Assembly (NCBI GenBank): GCA_965209045.1
Contig: CBDBPW010000003.1
Coordinates: forward strand, 2,418,001-2,482,000
Length of the DNA: 64,000 nucleotides
From: JAJEFO01 sp965209045
GTDB taxonomy: Bacteria > Pseudomonadota > Alphaproteobacteria > Rhodobacterales > Rhodobacteraceae
Direction: 5' to 3'
Shown: piece after piece, positions 1 through 8,387 of the stretch
Numbering within the stretch: the first letter of the stretch is position 1
Layout of the letters: the number at the start of each line of letters is the position of its first letter
The notes under the pieces: model-generated
Database searches by the model: none
Seen by the model: only the letters and a program-made list of their open reading frames with translations
Told to the model about the DNA's origin: nothing
Made by a program: the position numbers and the translations under genes

Positions 1-266
1 AGTTCCACGACGCCGTGATAGGCAAGGATCCTGACCTGACATTCATAATTGACATCGATCCGGCCGATTCTCTCTGCCGCAGGCTGGAGCGCAATTCAGG
101 CGAACACAGGTTCGAGGAAATGGGACATGACTTTCAGGATCGCGTGCGCAAGGGATTTAGCGCGCTCGCAAGCGACAATCCCGACCGATGCCGCCTGATC
201 GACGGCAATCGCGATGTCGATGCCATCGCGCGCGACATCCTCGGGATTGCGGAGCGGAACCTGTGA
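1..266 (+). CDS. tmk: Thymidylate kinase, C-terminal part (5' end outside window)
   Basis: Only the last 87 codons are present; the frame is open from base 3 and stops at the TGA at 264-266. Thymidylate kinase phosphorylates dTMP to dTDP in the cytoplasm. The visible part matches the C-terminal half of the family: the strand PDLTFIIDIDP, the Arg-rich RRLER stretch of the lid, then RVRKGF and a closing IDGNRDVDAIARDI segment. The P-loop lies upstream of the window. The stop overlaps the GTG start of the next gene (GTGA), so translation of the two is probably coupled; tmk-holB is a common alphaproteobacterial pair, which supports the call. Confidence 0.85.
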   Translation, partial: FHDAVIGKDPDLTFIIDIDPADSLCRRLERNSGEHRFEEMGHDFQDRVRKGFSALASDNPDRCRLIDGNRDVDAIARDILGIAERNL

Positions 267-1369
267 ATGACGAAAGCCCGCCCGAAGCCGACCGCGCCGA
301 CGGCGCGCCGCATCCGCGCGAAACCCTGCGGCTCTTCGGTCACAAGGATGCAGTGGCCGATATCCTTGCGTCGCTCGCCAATGACAGGATGCACCATGCC
401 TGGCTCCTGACCGGACCGCGCGGCGTAGGCAAGGCGACCCTGGCCTGGGCAACGGCGCGAAACCTGCTGGCACGATCGGGCGGCGAGGGCGGGAAGATGG
501 GTTCCATTCCGATGAACCTGGACATGTCCGCAGATCATCCCGTTGCTCGCCGCGTCGCCGCATTGTCCGATCCTGGCTGCCTCCTGATCCGACGTGCATG
601 GGACCCCGACCGCAAGCGCCTGAAGAACTGGATCACGGTCGACGAGATCCGGAGGCTCAACAGGTTTCTTGGCCTGACTGCCACCGACGGCGGATACCGA
701 GTCGTCATCGTGGATGCGGCAGACGACATGAACGCTTCCGCTTCCAACGCTCTGCTCAAGCTGCTGGAAGAGCCACCGGGAAGCACCGTTCTCTTCCTGG
801 TCAGCCATCAGCCGGCGCGACTTCTTCCAACGATCCGGTCGCGTTGCCGGATCCTGAGGCTGCGGGAACTGGACGAAGCCGACATGGATCTGGCCCTTGG
901 CGAAGCTGGCATCGCCGCCGAAAGCGCAGACAGACTTCATGCGCTTGCGCACGGCTCGGTCGGCGAAGCAGTCCGGCTGATGAACGAAGGAGGCCTTGAA
1001 CTCTACGGGAAGGTCATGGACGTGATCGCCACGGCGCCATCCATGGACCGGGCCAGGCTTCTGAAGCTCGCTGAAGAAGTGTCGGCACGCGGAGCCGAAC
1101 GGCGATTCGATCTGGCCGTGAGGTTGCTGGGCCGGGCGCTGGCCCGCCTTGCGGTGACTGCCGCAGGATCGCCCCCCGAATCCCAAGTGACACCGGGTGA
1201 GTTCCAGACGCTTGAGCGGCTCGGCGCAAACGCCAGCCGTGCGCATGCATGGGCAGAGCTGCAGCAGGAACTGTCGACCCGACTGACGCACGGCCGGGAA
1301 GTCAACATCGACCAGGCCAGCCTGCTCACGGACGCGTTCCTCCGGATTGAAGCGACTTCCGCGCATTGA
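263..1369 (+). CDS. holB: DNA polymerase III subunit delta'
   Basis: Clamp-loader subunit that helps place the beta clamp on primed DNA at the replication fork. The chosen start is GTG 263, four bases overlapping the tmk stop, giving 368 residues; upstream starts would run deep into tmk. The AAA+ fold is clear: a P-loop at residues 51-58 (GPRGVGKA), the sensor-like segment NALLKLLEEPPGSTVLFLV, and the family SRC arginine-finger motif in PTIRSRCRILRL. The P-loop is better preserved than in enterobacterial delta', as is usual in alphaproteobacteria. In related genomes metG often follows holB; here tatD follows after an 81-bp gap. Confidence 0.92.
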   Translation: MNDESPPEADRADGAPHPRETLRLFGHKDAVADILASLANDRMHHAWLLTGPRGVGKATLAWATARNLLARSGGEGGKMGSIPMNLDMSADHPVARRVAALSDPGCLLIRRAWDPDRKRLKNWITVDEIRRLNRFLGLTATDGGYRVVIVDAADDMNASASNALLKLLEEPPGSTVLFLVSHQPARLLPTIRSRCRILRLRELDEADMDLALGEAGIAAESADRLHALAHGSVGEAVRLMNEGGLELYGKVMDVIATAPSMDRARLLKLAEEVSARGAERRFDLAVRLLGRALARLAVTAAGSPPESQVTPGEFQTLERLGANASRAHAWAELQQELSTRLTHGREVNIDQASLLTDAFLRIEATSAH

Positions 1370-1450
1370 CGCCGAGACCAGGACGGAATCCCGAACCGCG
1401 GACGGCCCGCCCGGCTTGACGCCCCACCAGAACCTACCCATACGGAACCA

Positions 1451-2251
1451 ATGTCATTTCCGGCCCGGATCACGGACAGCCATTGCCATCTTGATTTTCC
1501 TGAGTTCGATGGCGAGCTTGGCAGCGTCGTCGCCCGCGCTGCCGACCGAGGCGTTCATCGCATGGTGACGATCTGCACAAGGCTTGCCGCCGAACCTGCG
1601 ATACGCGCTATCGCCGAGACTCATCAGCCCGTATTCTACGCCGCCGGCACGCATCCGATGTCAGTGGCAAAGGAGCCCATGGTGGATGCCGAGACGCTGG
1701 TCTCCCTGTCCGCCCATCCGAAGTTCGTCGGCATCGGCGAATCCGGCCTCGACTACCACTACACGCGGGACTGCATTGCCGTGCAACAGGAGAGCCTTCG
1801 CATCCACGTCGAGGCAGCGCGCCAAACCGGTCTGCCGCTCGTGATTCATGCACGCGACGCGGACGAGGACATGGCGCGGATCCTGACCGAGGAACATCGG
1901 GCGGGCGCGTTTTCCTGCGTGATGCACTGCTTTTCCTCCGGACCATCGCTCGCCGAGAGAGCTCTCGAGCTTGGATTCTATCTTTCGATGTCCGGCATTG
2001 CCGCCTTCCCCCGAAGTGCCGCTCTCCGCCAGACTTTCGCAGCGGCGCCGATTGACAGGATCCTGCTGGAAACCGACGCGCCTTACCTTGCCCCGCCGCC
2101 CAATCGAGGCAGAAGGAACGAACCGGCCTTCGTTGCCGACACCGCACGGGTCGGCGCCGACGTCTTCGGAATGGACTACAAGGAGTTTGCAGATCGAACG
2201 GAAGAGAATTTCGAGCGACTCTTTGCCAAGGCTGCCGCATGGCAGAATTGA
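1451..2251 (+). CDS. tatD: TatD family metal-dependent DNase
   Basis: A TIM-barrel hydrolase of 266 residues; the family includes 3'-5' exonucleases linked to DNA repair and fragmentation. Metal ligands are visible in order: DSHCHLDF near the N terminus (HxH), GIGESGLDYHY (metal-bridging Glu), HARDADEDM, MHCFSSG and ETDAPYLAP (the closing Asp). Length is typical. It ends 13 bases inside the next gene, so the two are probably co-translated. The physiological substrate cannot be read from sequence. Confidence 0.93.
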   Translation: MSFPARITDSHCHLDFPEFDGELGSVVARAADRGVHRMVTICTRLAAEPAIRAIAETHQPVFYAAGTHPMSVAKEPMVDAETLVSLSAHPKFVGIGESGLDYHYTRDCIAVQQESLRIHVEAARQTGLPLVIHARDADEDMARILTEEHRAGAFSCVMHCFSSGPSLAERALELGFYLSMSGIAAFPRSAALRQTFAAAPIDRILLETDAPYLAPPPNRGRRNEPAFVADTARVGADVFGMDYKEFADRTEENFERLFAKAAAWQN

Positions 2252-3036
2252 CCTTCACCATTCTCGGGTGCGGCTCGTCAGGTGGCGTGCCCCGGATCGG
2301 GGGGCGCTGGGGCGACTGCGATCCCGCGAATCCCAGAAACCGGCGTCAGCGGTGCTCGCTTCTGGTCGAGCGGATTGAAGACGATGCCAGGACAACGGTG
2401 CTGATCGACACGTCTCCGGACCTGCGCCAGCAATTGCTTGACGCAAACGTCGGCGATCTCGATGCGGTGATCTATACGCATGGCCATGCCGACCACGTGC
2501 ACGGAATCGATGACTTGCGTCCCATCGTCTATGCTCGGCGCTCGCGAATGCCTGTATGGGCAGACGGGCCGACGCAGGAACGGCTGTATTCGGGCTTCGG
2601 CTACGCCTTCACGCAACCTGAAGGTTCGCCATACCCGCCAATTCTCGAGATGCACACGATCAAGGGCGACGTGAATGTCGACGGAAGAGGCGGCAGGATC
2701 ACGTTTCGGCCGATCAGCGTGAGCCACGGCTCGATCAACGCGCTTGGGTTCAGGATTGGCGATCTTGCGTACCTCCCCGACGTAGCCGAGATCAATGACG
2801 ACGCCTGGGCGAATCTTGAAGGTCTGGACATCTGGGTTGTCGATGCCCTCCGCCGTGACCCGCACCCGACCCACGCACATCTCGAGCGCACGCTTGGCTG
2901 GATCGAACGCGCTGCACCCAAGCGTGCCATTCTCACCAACATGCACATCGACCTCGACTATGACACGCTGACTGCCGAGACACCGGACAACGTCGAGCCG
3001 GCTTATGACGGCATGCGCCTTACCATGTCCGTCTGA
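2239..3036 (+). CDS. MBL-fold metallohydrolase, phosphoribosyl 1,2-cyclic phosphate phosphodiesterase-like
   Basis: A 265-residue metallo-beta-lactamase-fold protein. It begins with the strand FTILGCGSSGGVPRIG, typical of the PhnP / RNase Z-like branch, and carries the zinc motif THGHADHVHGIDDL, a later SHGSINALGF histidine, the DVAEIND aspartate and a C-terminal TNMHIDLDYDTL histidine motif. Known relatives cleave cyclic phosphodiesters. In alphaproteobacteria this gene commonly follows tatD, as here with a 13-bp overlap, well away from phosphonate genes, so the in vivo substrate is uncertain. Confidence 0.85.
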   Translation: MAELTFTILGCGSSGGVPRIGGRWGDCDPANPRNRRQRCSLLVERIEDDARTTVLIDTSPDLRQQLLDANVGDLDAVIYTHGHADHVHGIDDLRPIVYARRSRMPVWADGPTQERLYSGFGYAFTQPEGSPYPPILEMHTIKGDVNVDGRGGRITFRPISVSHGSINALGFRIGDLAYLPDVAEINDDAWANLEGLDIWVVDALRRDPHPTHAHLERTLGWIERAAPKRAILTNMHIDLDYDTLTAETPDNVEPAYDGMRLTMSV

Positions 3037-3039
3037 GCC

Positions 3040-3969
3040 ATGCAGGCACTTCTGGACGTTGTGGTACCCGTCTTCCTGGTCATAGGGGCCGGGTACTTTG
3101 CGGTCTGGAAGGGCTTCTTCAGTGACCACGGGGTCGACTCCCTGATGAAGTTCACGCAGAACTTCGCGATCCCGTGCCTCCTTTTCGACGCGTTGTCCTC
3201 GATTGATCTCGACAAGGGCTTCGACATCCCCCTGCTCCTCAGCTTCTACGCAGGCGCAGCGTCAGGATTCCTCCTCGGGCTTGTTCTTGGCCGCCTGCTC
3301 ATCGGACGCCCTTGGCCAGATGCGGTCGCGATCGGTTTCTGTTGCATGTTCTCGAACTCGGTCCTGCTTGGCTTGCCCATCACGGAACTCGCCTATGGGG
3401 CCGACGCACTTGTCGGCAACTACGCAATCGTCGCCCTCCACGCTCCATTCTGCTACTTCGTCGGCGTCACCGCGATGGAAATCGTCCGCGCTGACGGAAT
3501 GTCGCCGATGGGTGCCTCCCTTCATGTCGGCAAGGCGATGTTCAACAACGCGCTGATCGTTGGCATTGTCCTGGGACTCCTGGTCAACATGTTCGGAATC
3601 GGTGTTCCAGGCGTTCTGTCGGACGCCATCAATCTCCTGTCCGCCGCCGCACTGCCTGCAGCCTTGTTCGGACTTGGCGGGGTCCTGGTGCGCTACAAGC
3701 CGGAAGGCGACCTGAAGGCCATCGCCCTGATCTGCGTCGTGTCCCTGCTTGTCCATCCGCTGATCTCCTGGAGCGCTGCATCCGCGATGGCGATTGACCG
3801 GGACGCGTTTCGTTCCGTCGTGCTGACCGCCGCGATGGCACCAGGGGCAAACACGTACATTTTCGCGAACATGTACGGCACGGCAAAGCGCGCTGCCGCT
3901 TCGTCGGTCCTGTTCGGGACGGCCCTGTCGGTCATTACCGTCTGGCTCTGGCTTCTCGTGTTGCCGTAG
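3040..3969 (+). CDS. AEC (auxin efflux carrier) family permease
   Basis: An integral membrane protein of 309 residues with about ten hydrophobic helices spread over the full length and the two-halves layout of the AEC superfamily. It opens with a helix holding VVVPVFLVIGAGYFAVWKG. The mid-protein glycine-rich helix (ALIVGIVLGLLVNMFG) and the last helices (GANTYIFANMYG then VLFGTALSVITVWLW) are typical of bacterial members, which export or import small organic acids such as malonate or malate. It starts 3 bp after the MBL gene and probably belongs to the same transcript. The substrate is not predictable. Confidence 0.88.
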   Translation: MQALLDVVVPVFLVIGAGYFAVWKGFFSDHGVDSLMKFTQNFAIPCLLFDALSSIDLDKGFDIPLLLSFYAGAASGFLLGLVLGRLLIGRPWPDAVAIGFCCMFSNSVLLGLPITELAYGADALVGNYAIVALHAPFCYFVGVTAMEIVRADGMSPMGASLHVGKAMFNNALIVGIVLGLLVNMFGIGVPGVLSDAINLLSAAALPAALFGLGGVLVRYKPEGDLKAIALICVVSLLVHPLISWSAASAMAIDRDAFRSVVLTAAMAPGANTYIFANMYGTAKRAAASSVLFGTALSVITVWLWLLVLP

Positions 3970-4339
3970 CGGCCGCGGGGCGGCCAGCGCACGCGCCATT
4001 CCGAATTCTTGGAGCCTTGCACGCGAACTGAGCGGCTTGCCTAGGTGCGGCATTTTCCGCTCCAAGCGGACACAAGGCAGGAAAAGGCACATGGAAAGGC
4101 AGAGGCCCGCGCGTGAGCGGTACAGGCAGACGACGGACGGACACTGAGTCAAGCTGACGGATGCGCGATTGTCAGTTACCGACTCCTTGTTTCCGCCTCT
4201 TCCTTGCACCAAGACCATTTCTGCCGCTGGCGCAGCCTGCGCGCCTGCGCGCCCGACCGGTTGACAAGCTCGGGGCCGATTGCGACATCATCGCTCGGGC
4301 ATAAATGCAAGCGTCATAGGGCCAAGCAGAGAGCTCACA
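3970..4339. other. Intergenic gap of 370 bp, no gene recognised
   Basis: Short readings on both strands show no family resemblance and no convincing ribosome binding site. The stretch before 4340 presumably holds the promoter of the beta-propeller gene, but no clear -35/-10 pair is visible. Confidence 0.5.
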
Positions 4340-5290
4340 ATGCGCAACTCCAAAGGCACAGCGGCCCCAACGGCGCATGGATGCATCGCCGTCGACAAAC
4401 TCGGCTGCCAGATCCTGTTTCTCAACGCGGAATCAGGTGAAATCGAGACTGTCCTGGACGGCTTTCCGAAGACCGTTCACGAGCTGCTGGTCCGCCCGGA
4501 GAGATCGCGCGCATATGTACCGATTTTCGGTGACGGCATACATGGAAACAACCCCAATCCCGGCCGTCAGATCGTCGTGATTGATGTCCACGCCCGAAGC
4601 CACGTCGCGGACATCGACGTCAGCCCGCTTGCAGCCCCTCATACCATGCGAGTTGGACCGGACGGGCTGATTTACGTCACTTGCGAAGACAGTGGCGTCG
4701 TCGCGATCATCGATGCGGACAGAAACGCGGTCATCGACACGATTGACGCCGGATCTTGCAATTGCCATCGGCTAGAGATTTCGCCGGACGGAACGCGCGT
4801 CTACACCGAGAACGAAGAGGATTGCTCCGTCTCCGTGATTGACCTGCAGGCCCGGAAACTGCTAGGTCAGATCAAGACGCCCCATGCGCTTGGCGGGCTG
4901 GCGGTCTCGGCTGACGGCAAGACGGTCATAGGCGTCGATGATGAGGCGCCAGCGCTGTTTCTGATTGACGCGGAACTTGGGGATATTTCGGAGACCCTGC
5001 CCTTGGAGGGACTGGAAGGGCCCGCGCAAATCGCGCGCTATTCTCCGGACTTCAATGTGCTCGCGCTTACCAGCATGTCCGGAGACCGTGCGTTCCTGAT
5101 CGACGCGGATTTCCAGAGCCAGACCGCCATTCCGGTCGGGCGCCAGCCAATGGACATGGCCTTTCGCGGCAACGAACTGTTCATTGCCTGCCAGGGCGAC
5201 GGCACTATCCATGTGCTCGATCTTGAGAATCGGCAGGCCAGCAGAAAGTTCGCGGCCGGCGTGGGATGTGAATCGGTAGGATTCTTCTGA
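4340..5290 (+). CDS. YncE-like beta-propeller repeat protein
   Basis: The start ATG 4340 is chosen over an upstream in-frame ATG because coding-like sequence begins there (MRNSKGTAAPTAHGCIAVD); this gives 316 residues. The protein is a series of about 40-residue blade repeats, each with a pattern like 'G.i.V...dsgvv.iID...n.vi.ti' followed by 'h.l.iSpDGtrvY', seen at GLIYVTCEDSGVVAIIDA, ISPDGTRVYTENE and VSADGKTVIGVDD. This is the 40-residue YVTN / YncE-type propeller. No signal peptide is obvious, so it may be cytoplasmic. Function unknown; members often bind DNA, heme proteins or quinoprotein partners. Confidence 0.75.
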   Translation: MRNSKGTAAPTAHGCIAVDKLGCQILFLNAESGEIETVLDGFPKTVHELLVRPERSRAYVPIFGDGIHGNNPNPGRQIVVIDVHARSHVADIDVSPLAAPHTMRVGPDGLIYVTCEDSGVVAIIDADRNAVIDTIDAGSCNCHRLEISPDGTRVYTENEEDCSVSVIDLQARKLLGQIKTPHALGGLAVSADGKTVIGVDDEAPALFLIDAELGDISETLPLEGLEGPAQIARYSPDFNVLALTSMSGDRAFLIDADFQSQTAIPVGRQPMDMAFRGNELFIACQGDGTIHVLDLENRQASRKFAAGVGCESVGFF

Positions 5291-5654
5291 ATTCGGTTCC
5301 CCGGCTTCAGGTCACGCCCGCAATCATCCCGTCGCACCCTGCTGCCCCAGTCTCGGCCATGCCGTCATCGTCCGAGGCACCGAACCCGTTCAACCGGAAT
5401 CTTGGCATGAAGCCTGCGTCTCCCAAACACGGCATCTCGGAAGCGCGATGCTGGACATGCTAGACTGGCGGCTGTCGCGTCGGCCCCTGATCGACTACCC
5501 CAGCATCAGAAAGAAGAAATCCTGCGACTTGGACATGAATGCGCAGGACTGCACAGTCGCGCGCACCAGTGCTGCGACATGGACGGAAACTCAATGTGGA
5601 TGGGGCCTCCGGCGGCCTGTCGGACGTTCTGTGTCACTCGGCCTGGCGGATCCG

Positions 5655-5909
5655 TTAGCGCCTCTGGCGGTTCCGGCCCGTCTCGCGGCCCCTCTCCGTG
5701 CGGCGGTAGCGTCCCCGCGCCTCGCGCCGCCTCTCGCTCCGGGAGCGCGCGCTGCACGTCCTGGAGCAGTACGCCTGCCCGTGGTCGCAGTGCCGGCAGA
5801 CGACGACCTGCCGCCGGCACCGCTTGCAGTTGAACAGGCGCCCCGCCTCGCACGCGTTGTCGCACACCGTCCGCTCTCGAGCGGGGTGGACCCGGACGCG
5901 AAAATGCAT
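5655..5909 (-). CDS. Small cysteine-rich zinc-ribbon-like protein, probably truncated
   Basis: An 84-residue reading with ordered cysteines: FNCKRCRRQVVVCRHCDHGQ then AYCSRTC, that is CxxC, CxxCDxGQxYCxxxC, followed by a highly basic tail RRREARGRYRRTERGR and NRQRR. I recall similar small basic Cys-rich proteins in proteobacterial genomes, often beside transposition genes, but cannot verify this here. In the family the basic tail usually continues as RRYR.R...KVT; here a TAA falls right after NRQRR. A neighbouring frame continues with VTQNVRQ and a second Cys cluster (HWCARLCSPAHSC), so this copy may be frameshifted. Possible role: DNA or RNA binding. Confidence 0.4.
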   Translation of the reverse strand: MHFRVRVHPARERTVCDNACEAGRLFNCKRCRRQVVVCRHCDHGQAYCSRTCSARSRSERRREARGRYRRTERGRETGRNRQRR

Positions 5910-6625
5910 GACAATGCACGGGAGTTCGGTCCCCGCGACCGGCTCGTTCGGGTGCGGCGCCGGGGGTTGTTGGCAAACTCTGCCCAGCGCCGCATCGCTC
6001 TTTCCTTCGATGCCGCACTACCACCCGGCCGAGGCCGCGGCAAAGGCGCCGTGGCCGGCACGGCAACAGGATCCGACAAAGGGGAAGGGAACGATCCGCA
6101 GCGGCGCGGCGCGTCCGCGACGGACGCCGGATCCGTCCCTCTGCCGCGGATCGCCCGCCGCGGCGGTGCCGGACGCAAGACGCCGGACGGCGGAGGCTTC
6201 ACCACGACAGAATCACGACGAGCGGAAAGACGATGGGAGCCGCACAATGGGAAAGAGAACGATTCTGTCAAAAGCGCGGCGAACCGCCAAAATCCCGCTC
6301 TTTCATGTCTCCGTCGGCATCGAATCGCGCCGGCCATCGCCACGGTGAACGGATCACCAGGTTACGCCGCGCAGTGGTCCCCTACGCCGTTCTGCTACCG
6401 CGCTACACGGGCGAGCCTCCAATCGGTCCGACTTTCCGGCGCGAGGACGCAACCTGCCTCACGGCCAATGGCACCAGGGAATGCTCAAATGGCGACCCGG
6501 ATGTCGGACAATCCCAGTCTTCGATCCGTCGGTCGGCCCGTGACGTTCAATGGAACATTTCGCGCCGTGTTATCCGTCCTATACCCAGAATCTCCAAAGC
6601 TAACTGGCATCATTGGCTATTCGTG

Positions 6626-6652
6626 TTGACATTTCCGCATTTCAAGCGGAAA
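6626..6652 (+). promoter_or_regulatory. AbiE operon promoter with palindromic operator
   Basis: A TTGACA -35-like box at 6626-6631 is followed at once by a perfect inverted repeat, TTTCCGC at 6632-6638 and GCGGAAA at 6646-6652 with a 7-bp spacer, ending 7 bp before the AbiEi start at 6660. AbiEi antitoxins are known to repress their own operon by binding inverted repeats in the promoter; this repeat is in the right place. The -10 box is not clear. Confidence 0.6.
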
Positions 6653-6659
6653 GTGAAGT

Positions 6660-7487
6660 ATGTTTCACGATCAGCGATCCGCCCTGTCAGGATATGTGAG
6701 CGGTCTGCTTTCCACCGGCCGGACGGCCTTCACTGCCGACGAGGCCGAGCATGCGCTCGGCGTCGGGCACGGCGCGTTCCTGGATGCTGCGGAACGGTTG
6801 CAGCGTCGCAAGGCGTTGCTCAACCCGCGGCAGGGCTTCTATGTCGTCGTCCCGCCGCAATATGCGTCCTGGGGGGGGCCGCCGCCGTCCTGGTACATCG
6901 ACGCGCTCATGGGCCGAGAGGGTCAGGCCTACTATGTCGCGCTTCTCAAGGCGGCAGAGCTGCACGGCGCGACACACCAGGCGGTCATGGAGTTTCAGGT
7001 TGTCGCGGCGAAGCGCCTGCCCAGGATCCGTGCCGGCCGCAGCATGATCGTGTTCCACTTCCGCAAGGACATGGCAGCGGTGACAGCGGGGATCGAGGAC
7101 CGCAAGACCGATACCGGCACGATGAAGGTCTCGTCCGCCGCGCTGACAGCCCTCGACCTGCTTCGCTATCCGCAGGCATCTGGCGGCATGGACAGTGTCG
7201 CCACGGTCCTCTCTGATCTCGGACGCAGGATCGACAGGGAGCAGCTCGCCGCGTTGTCAGTGGTCGTGGAGCGGCCTGTCGTACAGCGTCTCGGGTATCT
7301 TCTGGACCATCTCGGCCATGACGAACTGACGGGACCCATGCACGAGTCCCTGAGGGCACGAGGGTCGCTGCCCTGGGCCGAGCTCGACCGGCAGGAGACG
7401 CGGGACCCGGACTTCACGTCCGCACCGCTCCAACGCGAGGTCCGGTGGCGGATCGTCGCACGCCGCCTTCCCCAGGTCGATGCATGA
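6660..7487 (+). CDS. abiEi: AbiEi-type antitoxin (type IV toxin-antitoxin / abortive infection)
   Basis: A 275-residue protein. The N-terminal 80 or so residues form a winged-helix-like region (SGLLSTGRTAFTADEAEHAL, then ERLQRRKALLNPRQGFYVVV), followed by the AbiEi C-terminal domain with PSWYIDALMG, YYVALLKAAELHGA and the block TGTMKVSSAALTALDLLRYP. In the type IV scheme the antitoxin does not bind the toxin; it counteracts it and represses the operon. It overlaps the next gene by four bases (ATGA at 7484-7487), which fixes the pair as one translational unit. A palindrome in the promoter fits autoregulation. Confidence 0.88.
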   Translation: MFHDQRSALSGYVSGLLSTGRTAFTADEAEHALGVGHGAFLDAAERLQRRKALLNPRQGFYVVVPPQYASWGGPPPSWYIDALMGREGQAYYVALLKAAELHGATHQAVMEFQVVAAKRLPRIRAGRSMIVFHFRKDMAAVTAGIEDRKTDTGTMKVSSAALTALDLLRYPQASGGMDSVATVLSDLGRRIDREQLAALSVVVERPVVQRLGYLLDHLGHDELTGPMHESLRARGSLPWAELDRQETRDPDFTSAPLQREVRWRIVARRLPQVDA

Positions 7488-8347
7488 TCCCGGCGCAGAA
7501 TATCGTCGCCTGGAGCAACTTCGTTCCCTGGGCCGATCAGCGACAGGTCGAACAAGACCTCATCATCGGCCGTGCCCTTGTGGAGATCTTCTCCGACGAC
7601 ATGTTGTGCGCTGCAGTGCGGGTTCGTGGCGGAACAGCGCTCAACAAGCTGCACTTCCCGAAGCCGATGCGCTACTCCGAGGATATTGACCTGGTCCGGA
7701 CTTCCGTGGGGCCGATCGGTCCCATCCTCGATCGACTGCGTGTCGTTCTGGAACCGTGGCTGGGGCATGCGCGGTTCGATCAGAGTCCTGTCGCACCGAA
7801 GTTTCGCTTCCGGGTCGATGCCGAAGACGGCAGTGGCGTGCCGATCCGGCTGAAGGTCGAGATCAACACCCGCGAGACCCAGGCCTTCGACTGCCCGGCG
7901 TCGATGCCGTTGAGGATCGACAATCCCTGGTTCTCAGGCGAAGCGGATATTTCCACATTCTCCTGTGAAGAGATGCTGGCGACCAAGCTGCGTGCCTTGT
8001 TGCAGCGTGACCAAGGGCGCGATTTCTACGACCTGGCGCACGCGTTGGGAGTCTTCGAGAACCTCGATATCGCCCGTCTGGTCGAAATGTTCAGGCGGTA
8101 CCTCGACCTTTCCGGCCAAACGATTTCCCGGGCACAGGCCCAGGAGCGAATGTTCGCCAAGCTGGCCAAACCGCGCTTCCTGCTCGACCTGCGTCCCCTG
8201 CTGCCGGCCGCTCAGGCGCAAGCCCTGACGGAAGAGACAACAGCGGAGTCCTTTCGCCGCGTGTTCACGATGCTCATCGATCGGCTGCCCGGCGAGCCTT
8301 GGGGAAGGACGCAGGCCATGAAAGAACGCTTCGGAATCTCATGGTGA
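7484..8347 (+). CDS. abiEii: AbiEii/AbiGii-type nucleotidyltransferase toxin
   Basis: Start ATG 7484 overlaps the antitoxin stop, giving 287 residues. The nucleotidyltransferase signature is intact: GGTALNKL, then RYSEDIDL (the catalytic DxD-type pair in the G-S...SEDIDL pattern), a later KVEIN strand acid, and the helical block KLRALLQRDQGRDFYDLAH that marks the AbiEii / DUF1814 family. Family toxins transfer nucleotides to RNA acceptors such as tRNA and block growth, giving phage abortive infection. With the catalytic residues present the toxin is expected to be active. Confidence 0.9.
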   Translation: MIPAQNIVAWSNFVPWADQRQVEQDLIIGRALVEIFSDDMLCAAVRVRGGTALNKLHFPKPMRYSEDIDLVRTSVGPIGPILDRLRVVLEPWLGHARFDQSPVAPKFRFRVDAEDGSGVPIRLKVEINTRETQAFDCPASMPLRIDNPWFSGEADISTFSCEEMLATKLRALLQRDQGRDFYDLAHALGVFENLDIARLVEMFRRYLDLSGQTISRAQAQERMFAKLAKPRFLLDLRPLLPAAQAQALTEETTAESFRRVFTMLIDRLPGEPWGRTQAMKERFGISW

Positions 8348-8387
8348 CACGAGCGCGGTTAGCCATAGTCTTCCGTTCGGATTGGTC

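Larger units (their letters stand above)
5291..6659. other. Long GC-rich gap, 1.37 kb, largely non-coding
   Basis: Between the propeller gene and the AbiE operon no intact conserved gene is seen apart from the small Cys-rich minus-strand ORF listed separately. Several long readings exist on both strands, but they are Arg/Ala/Pro-rich and have no domain signature, as expected from high GC. Base composition shifts around 5600-5800 and again near 6550 (A/T-richer), which fits an insertion boundary in front of the defence genes. Confidence 0.5.

Noticed and set aside
5448..6629. 393-codon plus-strand frame in the 5.3-6.6 kb gap
   Set aside because: Ala/Arg/Pro-rich with no recognisable motif, and antisense to the Cys-rich ORF; no ribosome site.
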